The translations under genes and the position numbers were made by a program. From NCBI GenBank assembly GCA_945859605.1, contig OX243811.1:33504419-33568418 (forward strand): 64,000 nt of DNA, read 5' to 3'. Of this stretch, positions 46,170 to 57,200 are shown piece by piece; positions within the stretch are counted from its first letter, which is position 1, and each line of letters opens with the position of its first letter. This DNA is from Lumbricus rubellus. Lineage: Eukaryota > Annelida > Clitellata > Crassiclitellata > Lumbricidae. The notes below the pieces were generated by a model. That model had not been told where the DNA came from. It saw nothing but the letters and a program-made list of their open reading frames with translations, and made no database searches.

Positions 46170-49100
46170 CTGGAAGGAAAAGACAAATAACTGATTAGGC
46201 CACGGCCAATACACTCTGGAAGCGTTAGGTTTTAACGTAAGATGGAAGGGAGGAAACGAGAATCTAATGGGACACAAAAAAAGTTTCAGCCCATGATAAA
46301 ATCCGTTAGACATGAAATAAAAGCACTTAGAAGTGACCTATAATCCAGAAACGATCTTAGGGAGCAAAGATTCACTGGAGAGTTGGTCATACACCTAGGC
46401 CCCCCCACTTTAGAACCAACATTGCCGGTCATCCGAAGGCATACAAATGCAATATAACACAACCAGATACAGAGACATGCACCCTGACTAAGGAAAAGAC
46501 TGCTGGTCATAAATGAAGCGTTTAGAAGTTCCATCATCCTCTCTCTCTGATGATCCTGTGAACGCTATCACATTATATCAATGTAATTTAGTATTTTCCT
46601 CTGTAATGCACACCTGTATAACACCACTGACCATTTATAAAGTCATTTTACTCCAACATACCAAAAGTTTCTATTGTTATGATAAAATTTCATAATAGCA
46701 CTTGGGATTAAAATTCTTCAAAAGTAACCCTCACATCTGCTCTGAGAAGCCAATTTCTTTTAGTAGTGGTAGTAGTGGTATTGGTGGTGGTGGTGGTGTC
46801 AGTAGTAGTAGTAGTAGTAGTAGCAGCAGCAGTACCAATGGCAATAAATAATGCATGCATTGCATACACAAGCACCATACATACGACATATTACATACAT
46901 ACAATAACAGCACATCAAAAGAACTGAATAGATTTGAATTCCATAGGAATGTCACAGACCCACGAGAGCGCTGGCATCTCTTATGAAAGCCGCAAAGAGC
47001 GTAGTGTCGAGATGTATCCAGTCCTTGTTTTGACACCACTTCTTAGCCAACGTCAGCGACCAGAATGGATCAATCCCTGCCAACTGGACAACGAGAAAGC
47101 TGAGTAGACCAACGGACAGGAGCAGCAGAGGTGTCGTCAGGTAGATCCTCAACGACAGGAAGTCCTTCAACTGAAATTGGTAGGACACAACGGCCAGCAG
47201 AAGCCCTGGAAAAACGTTGAAAGTCAATGAAAATGTCATATACCGTAATATAATGAAAATAACAGAATTAATCAACTGATCATTTCAGCAGTCAATTAGA
47301 ACAATCGAGAAAATAGCTAAAACACATGTGCACAAATAAAAATAATATTTTATATTATTAATAATGACAACTTGCATGGCGCTGTAACATGGTCAAGCTA
47401 TTACGAGGCGAGCCGCTGAAGTACAGAAGTACAAAGTACAGAAGCACGCAACTTTTTGATACTTGCAAGCTCATAAGGTAGCCTCAGGGGCGATGGCAAA
47501 ATGAGCAGAAGTAGGACGGATTGATGCCATACAGTTATCACATCAATTCATCTTCAACTGGCTTCATATGTTCCTACTATTTCATGTACCGTCCTTGCCA
47601 TCCACTAACCTGCAAATGTTCCCGAGACCACCTGGTGAGGAAAATGAGCCGCAATGAAACATCGTGACACACAGACGAGGACCAAGACCAAGGTGTAGCC
47701 AAGCCAAGGCAGGAATCCTGTCAGCCACCTGGAAACAAAATCAGAGCGTAGGTTGGAGTCTTCAACTTCACAAAAGTGGAAAATATCTCTTCGTCACAAT
47801 TTTCTTGAAAGGATTCATAAAAGGCGTAAGATACTTATTAGATGCAGCCTATGAAAACATAGAGACACAAAAACAAGTAAATCCAATTATAACTAATACC
47901 TAGAATTAGAAACTTGGACAAGGACAGGTTGGATGACCTCCTTCACGAGAACAAAAAAGACTGCTGACGTGACCATCGCATGACCGGACGGACTGCCTAT
48001 AGATATCAAAACAGAACAGCTTCCTCAAAGCAACAGTTTTGATTTCGATTATAAGTAGTAACAACTTTGCTCATCCAATGTAGAAAATTAATGATACTAA
48101 CAAAGAAATAGCGTAAATGAGTATATAAATATACTGTACAGTATAAGAGAACCAGCAACTTTCAGCTGGAAAAAGTAGATAGGATAACCTTTCAGGATAA
48201 TTTAAGCAGGCAAAATTATGCCACTGGCAAAAGAAGGAAAAGAAGTATGAAAAAGATATTTTAAATTAGGCCTATTATAATTATGAATAATGTTTTGAAA
48301 ATGTGAAACTTATAGAAAAAGAAACAGATCCTTCCAACAGCCTCAGTGAATGCACTAAGGCACAACTGGTACAATTCAAGATAATAATGTAAACTAACTG
48401 ATCTCACTTATGTTGATTGTAGACAACATAGACAAAGACACAGCAAGGCTTGGACTAAACACAAGAAAATCACTACCAGGTAGCTCTGAAAAATGATAGA
48501 AAATGAATACACATATTGTGGAAGAATGAAGATTATTTATTTGCAGTTACTGCCATTAAACTAATGGGTGCTAGAAGCTGAAGATTATGAGCATTATGAT
48601 GACTCTAACTTACCAACTTACCTGGTCCTGTCTCACAAGTCATGTGGTACTGGTCCAGGACTTGGCTGTTCTCTTCATGGTACCACCCGGTTTCATGAAT
48701 CCACCAGTATGGTCTCTCACCGTGCAGGAACCTTCAGTTCAATACCAGAAGTACATATGCCTCAATGTACAATGTATGTATGTGTATATCTGAACATTTG
48801 AATAGGGCTTTTGAGAACTTCACAGGAGCATTGAAGAAGCTCACAAAACAATGTATGCATGGATCAAGTAACGAGCAGACTCGTTAATTGGAAATTGCCA
48901 ACGGACATTTCTTAGGATATAGCATGTATAGTTTTGTATACATTGTATAGCAGGCAGAGCGGCACACGTAAAAGGAATAACGCTGAAATAGTCCATACTC
49001 AGCGCTACACTGCAATTTTTTATGCTGCATTAAACCAATATGGCATGCTAAGTTAGTTGTCAGAGATAGTAAAACCACTTCACAATACAGAATGGAACGT

Positions 49101-50539
49101 AAACAGGAGGGACTTAACGGTTGAACAAGTTCAAACTGAATGTATGCATTCATAATTATGAACATTTATATCTAGGTATCAACCAAGCATCTATCAAGAA
49201 CACCGCAAAAATCATGCCTGTTCTCTCTCAAATTAACAGAGCATTATCGTGGAAAAAGCACAAACCACTTCAGTATTGCATTGATCCATTCCGACATGGA
49301 AGCGAGCCAAAGGATACGCACACCGGCCAAGTGATTGATGTGAAACGCGATCGGAAAGTAGAGAAGAAACGCATTTTTTGGATTGCCAAAGTGCGACATC
49401 CATAGCATAAATTCTTTGTCATCCTGTCAAACAGTTAATATAAATTAAAAATAAATAATAAAAATAAATAAATAATTATAAATTAATATAAATTATAATA
49501 TAATAAATTATAAATAATTATAAATTAATATAAAATAAAAATTAATTAAAATATATACTATAATATCCTCTGCTTCCAAAACATTGGTGGTGTATCATAA
49601 ACTTGACATGAACGAATCTGAATATTAATTAGCTAATTTTCATTTCAAAAGTGACAGACAGTAAGTACTGTTATAAAAACGCGCAGATTAAAATCCATAG
49701 GCTAATCATACTTTTACATAGTTCACAACGCCACAACCATGCATCGGGGAAAATTTATGAGATGATCTATCTGGATCTAGTTGCAATATCATCATCGGAA
49801 TCTGCCTAATTTTAATTCTATAAATTATAATGACAAATAATTATGTAGGCAATAAATGTTAAAAGCACAATTGCTCCCTCATCTATTAAATGACAGGCTT
49901 CAATGACTGGAAACCCAAGTATTGATGTCATATTATGCATCGAAATTCAAACCCTGGACACAGAGGCTCAAGACTGACAAACAACTCATATGCAAAATGA
50001 AAGCAAGCAAGCAAGCATGTTGCTTAACACGTTGACAGCCAAGGACGAGTTAACTTGTCATTCAGCCAGTCATTTAACATGGCGTGTAGGTGGTCAATGT
50101 GTTAAGTCTCAGTTGGGTCTTGCTCTGAAGACTCTATGCGATGATCTATTCTTTGCCCTTGCTCTGCCACTTTGATACGTCCTCTTCTGACCATCCTGAC
50201 CTCTTTTATCCCTATGTCAGGAATGCACAGATCACCTGCAATGGCCCCTTCAATGGAAAGTTCTTCCCCCAGCCTTTTCATTCAAACCATGTTTTCTGGT
50301 GTTTATTCATTTTTTTTCTCACCTCAAACCTTGCCTTTTTAGGAGTCTCTTGCACTGGAGCACTTCTAAATTGGCAATGCTAGGAGATGTGCTTAACAAA
50401 TGACCAAATACAATACAGTGCAATACAGTCAGAAATTGCATTGCGACAATGCTCAAGTAAACAAGAATTCAATTCAAACCTTCAATCCATGCTGAATCTT
50501 AAAAATTAAGTTGACGCCTTCAACGTGTAACCAGTCCAT
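45910..50539 (-). CDS. G6PC: Glucose-6-phosphatase catalytic subunit (seven exons)
   Basis: Seven minus-strand exons join in frame: 50539-50480, 49423-49266, 48731-48622, 47996-47900, 47728-47610, 47205-46960 and 46169-45910, totalling 1050 nt (349 aa), close to the 346-357 aa of vertebrate family members. The enzyme is an ER membrane protein that hydrolyses glucose-6-phosphate in the lumen, the last step of gluconeogenesis and glycogenolysis. The phosphatase signature is complete: K72...R79-P80 (KWFLHGERP), PSGH at 112-115, and S163-R164 with the nucleophile H170 (SRCFIAAHFPHQV). The conserved CETGPGSPSGHAM and DWIHLDTT segments are present, as are about nine hydrophobic segments. The N-terminus MDWLHVEG resembles vertebrate G6PC2. 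The C-terminus lacks a KKxx retrieval signal, as in G6PC3, so assignment among G6PC1/2/3 is open. The sequence ATG follows an AG acceptor (CTCTGCAG), so a non-coding first exon is likely. Confidence 0.9.
46761..46836. repeat. (AGT/GGT)n trinucleotide repeat in G6PC intron 6
   Basis: Runs of TAG/TGG triplets: GGTGGTGGTGG, then AGTAGTAGTAG, then AGCAGCAGC. Confidence 0.85.
46960..47205 (-). CDS. G6PC: G6PC exon 6
   Basis: Acceptor TTTTTCCAG, donor GTGG|GTCTGT. Contains DPFWSLTLAKKWC and WIHLDTT. Confidence 0.9.
47610..47728 (-). CDS. G6PC: G6PC exon 5
   Basis: Acceptor TTTCCAG, donor GCAG|GTTAGT. Carries SRCFIAAHFPHQVVSG with the catalytic histidine. Confidence 0.9.
47900..47996 (-). CDS. G6PC: G6PC exon 4
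   Basis: Acceptor ATCTATAG, donor CTAG|GTATTA. Carries PSGHAM. Confidence 0.9.
48622..48731 (-). CDS. G6PC: G6PC exon 3
   Basis: Acceptor GAACTGAAG, donor CCAG|GTAAGT. Encodes HGERPYWWIHETGWYHEE and CETGP. Confidence 0.9.
49266..49423 (-). CDS. G6PC: G6PC exon 2
   Basis: Acceptor TTTGACAG, donor AAGTG|GTTTGT. Contains NAFLLYFP and the lysine of the phosphatase motif. Confidence 0.88.
49440..49560. repeat. Pure A/T low-complexity tract in G6PC intron 1
   Basis: About 120 bp of TAAAT/ATTAT-type sequence with almost no G or C. Confidence 0.85.
50480..50539 (-). CDS. G6PC: G6PC exon 1
   Basis: 20 codons from the ATG, phase 0 donor AAG|GTTTGA. Assigned by match to the conserved N-terminus of the family and by exact phase with exon 2. 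Confidence 0.8.
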
Positions 50540-50632
50540 CTGCAGAGAAAGCGATTCAACTAAAAATAAACAGCCATCATATTTTCAAGGTAAAACCATG
50601 TTGAATAAGTTAAGTTAAGTGATTTCCATACT

Positions 50633-50730
50633 AATCTTAAAAATTAAGTTGAGGCCTTCAACGTGTAACCACGTTGAGAGAGCGATTCAACTAAAAACAG
50701 AAATCAATCATATTTTCAAGGTAAAGCCAT
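50633..50730 (-). pseudogene. Decayed tandem duplicate of G6PC exon 1
   Basis: This block repeats about 50495-50600, sharing TTAAAAATTAAGTTGA, CCTTCAACGTGTAACCA, GCGATTCAACTAAAAA and TATTTTCAAGGTAAA. The stretch matching the initiator ATG and the preceding AG has been replaced by ACGTTGAGAG, so this copy cannot start translation. Confidence 0.75.
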
Positions 50731-51948
50731 GTCTCTATTCTGCAATAATCTGCATGTTTGCATTTCATTCGAAAGGGGCCAAGAGCACTCCTTCTGTGCA
50801 GAATGGAGGGAACGATGCCAAGGGTACCTGTGGAGCAACAGAACTCTCACAAGTTGTCTGGGGCAATTCCAAGCTGACACTGCCTAACCAGAGCAACGAT
50901 CCAATATATTCAATGCGTTGCCAAGTAGGAAGCCAGTTTAATGTCTCCAGCATAATAGCTAAGCAACCAGTTTGTCTAGTCTTAATAGTTTTGTTATATC
51001 TTATGTGAATTTTATAGGTGATACTAGTTCACTAGAGTGCTGCTTGGCAACTGGTTATATTAAAGAAAAGACCTATGCCTACTTTCTTATTTACTGACAT
51101 ATTTGACGAATAATTAGGATGCCAAAACCTTGACTAAAACGATAGATTACCTCCATAGCTTTAAAACATTGTCAAAGAGATGTGAGGATTTATTATGTCT
51201 AGTAAATTTTTGCTTCCAATTCCAAATAAGTTTTGGGATCTCATGATGCCTTTCAAATTTAACATTTATGTGGCAACCATCGCTCAAACCGGTTTCGGGA
51301 AACTCAGTGGCATGCTCCACAACTTAAACAAGGAATCGAGGATTGTGGCCAGACTGATTCCATGGATAAGTTCCGTTGCATGCATAATAAACTCTTTCAA
51401 GATAAGGTTGGCACGCAAAGTACTCTACGACCCGATTAACAGGATAGGTATCAAAACAATTCCGGCGGGAAAGAGTTAAAGTAAAGGACAGCTGATCACT
51501 ACCTGCTTCCAAATTTCTTGGCTTGGCTGTCCTATAAAAAAATTATTTACAGCAATGGACCCAAACTCTGTCCTATCCTGGAACTTAAATTCAGCGCCGC
51601 TTACTTAAATCTACAAACTTAACATAAACTAAACGTCTCACAACATGAACTATGAACCTGAACTGAAAATTTTAACACTTAAAAATAATTAATTGTAAAC
51701 GTGTTATGCTTTCACTCAAGGACATTTTTAGCTCAACCAATCACATCTCATCCAATCTACTGGCGCGTTGCGGAACATAGAATGTTGCATTTAAGAGTAA
51801 GTAAGTAGTGAAACTTTCAACAGAAACGCGTATTTACAACGGCAAAAGTAGAGTAGCGGAGAGCGAAAAATTCTGTAGGCTATGTTTTTTAAGTATAGGC
51901 CCTATATATATATATATATAATATTATAAATCATTATATTGAAGACCC
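50731..51948. other. Upstream region of G6PC, no gene seen
   Basis: No recognisable protein signature in the 94-129-aa frames here. A (TA)n run lies at 51903-51922. Confidence 0.35.
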
Positions 51949-52806
51949 CATGGGCGGAGTTTGGTTTCCGTTCTTAGGGGGGCTAACCCGAGTCTGGGCC
52001 TTCTTAGGGGCACAGTATAAATAATTAACAGTAGGTCTACTCGCATTGCTGCCTATTGACAACTTTTCTTTGGTTACGTGATCAACATCTCCATTTTGAA
52101 AACAATACACCAGCGTAGACATCAGATACTGCTATTAATAGTACACCATCAAATTTATCTTACAAAATAACCCAAAGTGAGAGTTGAGTTGCTGGTGACC
52201 ATTTTTAAAATATATTATTATTATAGCTTTAATATGTTTTTATTTCCAACCTGTTGCGAATTTTTCCGCCTAGTGCAGTGCAATTCTTTTAATGCAGCCC
52301 GGCTTCGAGGTTAACCGTGTAGTAAAACAAACTCCCGGTACAGCGCTGAAATGTCAATGATATTTTCTCTCATAAAATGAGTTAGGAGGAGATCTGAGAG
52401 GCTGGGGATCACTTTTTGGATATATTATTATCTTATCTTTAATTATTTGTTATTTTCAGCTTGTTGCGACTTTTTTCCGGGTAGTACATTGCAGTTCTTT
52501 TAACGAATCCCGACTAATATGGCGGCTACCGGAAACCGAAATTTGTCAAGTTCGTACCATAGAATCTAAAGTAAATGTAATCTGCCTATGGCATACATCG
52601 TTGTCAAAATGGCGGATGACAGTGGGCAGTTTCAAATCTCGTCACATATTCTGACGACAGCAAGGTCCGGAGTCGACGTACTGTTTGTTATCTATACTGT
52701 GTTAGGGGGCTAACCCGAAAAAGGATACCATTTTCATGGTAAAAAGGTGAATCTGGGCCTTCTTGGGGGGCTTAGCCCCCCTAGCCCCTGATAAACTCCG
52801 CATATG
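51949..52806. mobile_element. hAT-like MITE 'G' (CATGGGCGGAGTTT ends), carrying nested element H
   Basis: The left end CATGGGCGGAGTTTGG and the inverted right end CATATGCGGAGTTTATC are flanked by gaagaccc and ggagaccc (7 of 8). A short copy of the same family lies at 63792-63949. The difference in length is explained by element H inside. Confidence 0.85.
52011..52701 (+). mobile_element. TIR element 'H', nested in G
   Basis: Inverted ends CACAGTATAAATAATTAACA and (inverted) CACAGTATAGATAACAAACA, flanked by the 7-bp duplication ttagggg (52004-52010, 52702-52708). About 52183-52310 and 52385-52515 are diverged direct repeats of one another. No coding frame. The same right end occurs at 1-219. 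Confidence 0.8.
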
Positions 52807-52880
52807 GGAGACCCTAAATCTAAGCCTAAACGTAACCGAGCGTCACGACGTCAAAACTTTAAGAATCTAATGACGACACT

Positions 52881-52912
52881 AGCCTAACCCTAACACTAAC
52901 CCTAACCGACCC
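52881..52912 (-). repeat. Short interstitial telomere-like CCCTAA repeat
   Basis: GCCTAACCCTAACACTAACC followed by CTAACCGACCCT: three to four imperfect units. Confidence 0.5.
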
Positions 52913-53021
52913 TGGCGTCTAGCAACTCACAATTTAAGCGGGAACGATTTAAACTTTAATTGCATTGTGGTATTGCCTATTGGAGAAGTTTTATTCGAAG
53001 CCTATGAGTAAGCCTTATAGC

Positions 53022-53026
53022 CTATA
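53022..53026. repeat. 5-bp target duplication of the LTR element (left)
   Basis: ctata directly before the TG of the 5' LTR; the same ctata follows the 3' LTR at 59565-59569. Confidence 0.9.
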
Positions 53027-53165
53027 TGTCATATGTATAGATATGCATGCACTGATAGGGGCGTGTCATTCACTATATATATATGCTTGATTAACTTATA
53101 TTAGATATATATCATGTCATAGCTTATGTAATGATTGGGCCTCAGAACATTATAAGGACAATACC

Positions 53166-53242
53166 ATTGGCCAATCAAACTGTATGTAGGAGGAGTTACT
53201 GTTATTTGTCTGTGTATAAATATGTTTGATGTACATAATAAA
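53166..53242 (+). promoter_or_regulatory. LTR core promoter and poly(A) signal
   Basis: ATTGGCCAAT (53166-53175), a palindromic CCAAT box, lies 39 bp before TATAAATA (53215-53222), and AATAAA follows at 53237-53242. The 3' LTR has the same set at 59411, 59460 and 59482. Confidence 0.65.
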
Positions 53243-53247
53243 GTTAG

Positions 53248-53439
53248 GAAGATCCTGCGTGGTCGAGTGGGTTGTAGCCCGCTCGCCGCGCCGGCGGACC
53301 GGGTTCAATTCCCGGTCGGGGATCTTTACAGCGTGTGGCTCGGTCGCAATATAAACGTGGAGTATGAGGTTGTTCTCTGCCTCCGACACTAATCATCTTC
53401 GATATGAAACAGTGTCGTTAAGCCCTGAACATTTCATTT
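53248..53439 (+). mobile_element. tRNA-derived SINE nested in the 5' LTR
   Basis: The head folds like a tRNA: GATCC pairs with GGATC, the T arm is CCGGGTTCAATTCCCGG, the A box is TGGTCGAGTGG and the B box GGTTCAATTCC. A tRNA-unrelated body ends CGTTAAGCCCTGAACATTTC. An 11-bp target duplication aataaagttag lies on both sides (53237-53247, 53440-53450), and the 3' LTR shows the empty site. Confidence 0.93.
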
Positions 53440-53524
53440 AATAAAGTTAGTTAGACTCTGATCTTCGTTGGGGTGCTAACTCGTCGTGCAGTAAGCTGTC
53501 GCAGGGGCGGCTGAGGCTTACATT

Positions 53525-53542
53525 TGGCGCAGCAGCGACAGG
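53525..53542 (+). other. Probable primer binding site
   Basis: TGGCGCAGCAGCGACAGG begins 2 bp after the LTR. TGG is the expected complement of a tRNA CCA end; I could not assign the tRNA. Confidence 0.5.
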
Positions 53543-54251
53543 ATCTTGCCAGGCAAACGACAAGGCGTCTACGCTGGCAAGGGAAGAGAGAGAGAGCCGT
53601 GTTGTGTCAACTACGTTGGTTGCATAACAGGGAGACGGCAGAAGGAGACGTCGGCGAGTCTGACGGAAAGATAGACAGTAAAGTTAACAAGCTGTCTAGT
53701 TTGAGTGGTCGGGTGGGACGATCCACAGAGCCGAACTCAGACAGTGGTGGTCAATCAGTTGTCGTTTGACGGGTGTTAGAAGGGCTGATCATATCTAGGT
53801 CTGACTAACACTTCGTCTAGACTTCTGTTGACGTGGGTTTGATTGCGGAGGCCAAGCTGATCAAGAAGATTCAGATCCAGGCAAGCAGACGGATCGTTCC
53901 TAGTCAACCGTGCCAGCAGAGCCAAGAAGACAGACGATTCCGGAGTGCAGAGGACCAGTTCAACGACGATCCGACTCGAAGGACAGGTCAAGGACAGGTC
54001 AAGTCGATTCGCGGACAGGACGGAGCTACGACAAGGGTCAAGGTCTACCGTTCCTGTTGGTATTCAAAGACAAGAAAAGAAGACTTTGGTGGAAAAGATA
54101 AGTCAATTTTGATTGCACACTCGTGAACACTTGTGTGTGTGTGTGATTTTGTTGTGGTTGATGCACTTGATAGTGATTTTGATTTTGTTGTGATTTTGAT
54201 TTTGTGGTGATTTTATTGTGTGGTGATTTTGTGCTTGATTTGTATAACAAG
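53543..54251 (+). other. 5' leader of the retrotransposon
   Basis: A 709-bp untranslated leader. Frames of 70-97 aa occur but have no recognisable features. The last 120 bp before the gag-pol ATG are rich in TGATTTTG repeats. Confidence 0.6.
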
Positions 54252-57200
54252 ATGGAAGGTCTTACAAATGAAAGACGGGCAGAAATGGATAGTATGTCTA
54301 CCGAGAGGGTGAGACATGTGTTGAGGAAGTATGGAAAGTCGCAAGATGAATTATTTTTACTTGATCGTGAGGCATTGTGTGAGGAATTAGCTAAGGCATG
54401 GATCGCAGAAGAAGGAGAAATACAAGTAGGTGCGTTTGTTGAATATGGAGAAGACAGCAGAGTGTCAGAAGAAGAAGAATATACACCTAGAAGGATAAGT
54501 ACCGGCAGAGAAGAGAGATCGCAAATGGATGAGATGGCTTTGAGGAGAGAAGAGAGAAGAGAAGAATTGGCTCTGAAAGAGATGGCTTTAAGGAGAGAGG
54601 AAATCGAGATGAGAAAAGAGGAGATGGCATTTCAAAAACGACAATTACAATTGCATATGGAGAGTGTGGAAAAGATTTGGAAGAAGCAGGAAGAACAGAA
54701 TGCGGCAGAAAGATCAAAATGGAGAGAGCGTGATGAAGAAAGATTGAAAAGAAAAGAGGAAGAGGAGGAGACGCCTGTTGTCAAAATAAAGAAACTAGGT
54801 GATGCCATGAAACATGTACTACCGAGAATGCCGGTGGATTTGGCAGAAATTCCTTTGTATTTCGAGACTGTTGAGAATGCCTTTCAAAGTTTTAAAGTGG
54901 ACAAGGAGTTTTGGGTGAAATTATTGATGCCATTGATGTCCTACAAAGCCCGTGCGGTGTTGAATAGACTGTCCTACAAGGATCATGATGATTATGATCG
55001 AGTGAAGGATTCGATCCTGAAGGAATTTAAACTGACACCGATGGAATACAGAAACAAATTTATGGAGGCTAAGAAATCGCCTGATGAAACATTTGTGTTG
55101 TTTAACACGAGGTTAAAGAACCTATTTAATTATTACTTGCGCAGCAGAGATGTAAAACAGAGCTTTGAAAAGCTGTTTGATTTAATGGTTGCGGATAGAT
55201 TGAAAGAGGTTCTGGCACCTGGGCCATTGCAGTTTGTTTTGATGAAGGAAGGAACAGATTGTCTATCATCTGATGCCATTGCAGACTTGGCTGACCTTCA
55301 TGTGAATAACAAAATTGGTTATGTGGGTCCATCAAAACCATTTTGCAATCAATCAAAGGCCCCAGAGAATAATTTTTACCAGAGTAAGGATCAAGGTAAC
55401 AGAGAATGGAAGGACAGAGGTTTTGTGAAGGAAAAGGCATTTTCAAGTAAGTATGTAAGACCTGAAGTGAAGAAAGATTTCACAGAAAAGAATGAGAGAA
55501 AATGTTGGAAATGTGGTGACAAAAATCATACAATAAAAAATTGTTGGAAAAATAAACAGAAAGAAGTTTCGTCTAGGGCGTGCGTGCTAGAAGAGACCGA
55601 GAGGCCGTTGATACAGGTGATTAACAGACCTGATAGTGACAGTGAAGAGGAGAGAGAATTTGAAACACAACCCAAGGTTGCAATGAAATGTGTTCTGGAG
55701 AAAGAGGAGAAGGTGAAACAGAAAGTAAGTAAGATGAAAGGAGAAAAGGATGTGAATTGTTTTCAGTCTAAAGTGGTGCTGAAAAAGGCAACCTTACAGC
55801 ATTTAGACATTGAACTGAAAGTGAATGGGAGTCAGCATGTGAAAGCCAAGGCGCTAGTAGACAGTGGAACTGAGATTCCAGTTTTGAGCAATGATTTGAT
55901 TAAAGGATTGCCTGTTGAGGAAATGGGTCAAGTGAGCCTTCAATGTGCAGCTGGAAAACCTGTGTTAGCAAAGTTGGTTAAGCTAGAATTAAGGCTAGCT
56001 AATGATAGTCCTGTTGACAATTCTAAATTGGTGAACATAGGACAATACTTGCAGTGTGTATGCGCGGTTGTGGAGAATATGTCAGGCAGGGAAATGTTTT
56101 TGTTACACCCTGAACTGATTGATGAGTTAAAAGCGTTGCCACAAGTTTTGGTTCCTGATGCTCAAATACAAATGAACATGTTGACTCGAGCACAAACAAG
56201 AAAGCTCAAGCAAACTGTAAGTAAGGAAGTAAGTCAAGAGACGGATGAAACAGAGGATGCAGCAACAGAAGACTTGAATTTGGAAAATTTATTTAGCAAC
56301 ATGGAGACGGAAAATAAAGCGGATGAGGAGGTTAATGTTTTGACACCGGAACAACCGCAGCAGCAGGCTGGGGTGGTGTCGGATTTCATGCTGTTCGCAA
56401 GGCAGCAGAAAGCAGACCCATCATTGAGCAAATGGTTTGATAAGGCAAAGGAAGGCAACTCAGAATTCCAGATTGTCAATGGATTCTTATACAGGAAGGC
56501 TACAGTGTCTGGACAGGCTGTGTATCAGTTAGCTGTACCTCAGCAAAGAAGGAATAAAATTAAAAACTTAGCACATGAATCTGTTTTCGGAGGTCACTTT
56601 GGAGATGATAAAACTCGTGAACGAATACAATTGAGTTTTGCATGGCCTGAAATGCGTAGAGACATTCAGGAGTGGTGTAAATCATGTGAGGATTGTCAGT
56701 TGAAAGCGAGAAATACAACACTTGATAGAGTGCCCATCAGTGCCATTCCGAGAGAGGAAATACCTTTTTACCATTTAGAGATAGACCTCATTGGCGAGAT
56801 CCAACCCGCTTCGGCGGGGGGGCACAAATACGTTCTTTGTGTAATTGATATGTGTACACGTTTTCCTAGTGTTTTCCTGTTGAAAACTTTAACAGCCAAA
56901 GCTGTCTGTGATGCATTACTGGAACTGTTTGTTAACGTGGGTGTGCCGGCAGTGATATCCAGTGATCAAGGCAGTAATTTCACGGCACGTTTAACGCAGG
57001 AATTTCTGAAATTAATGGGTTGTAGTCCTAGATTTGCCAGTCCCGGACACCCAGAAAGCAGCGGGGGCGTGGAGAGATGCAACCAATCAATCAAGAAAAT
57101 GCTACATCATATCATACAAAAACATCCGAGGCAATGGCATAAATTAATACCATATGCCGTGTGGGCTTTGAGAGAGATACCTAATTGTACGACCGGATTT

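Larger units (their letters stand above)
53027..53522 (+). repeat. 5' LTR (293 bp plus a 203-bp SINE insertion)
   Basis: Starts TGTCATATGTATAGATATGC and ends GCTGAGGCTTACA. It matches 59272-59564 base for base by eye outside the insertion at 53248-53450. Confidence 0.93.

Noticed and set aside
49264..49266. Reading straight through G6PC exon 2 into a stop (FVLFPR)
   Set aside because: The GT at 49265-49264 joins in phase to exon 3 and restores the conserved K-x6-RP motif.
52881..52912. Chromosome end or telomere fusion
   Set aside because: Only three to four imperfect CCCTAA units within degenerate repeats.
53253..53326. Genuine tRNA gene
   Set aside because: The cloverleaf-like head is joined to a SINE body and has target duplications; the anticodon arm is not clean.
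53524..54126. Frames of 81 and 97 aa in the retrotransposon leader
   Set aside because: No recognisable motifs and located in the expected untranslated leader.
54204..54251. GTG-initiated 16-residue extension of gag-pol
   Set aside because: The first ATG at 54252 has a good context and the extension is low-complexity leader sequence.
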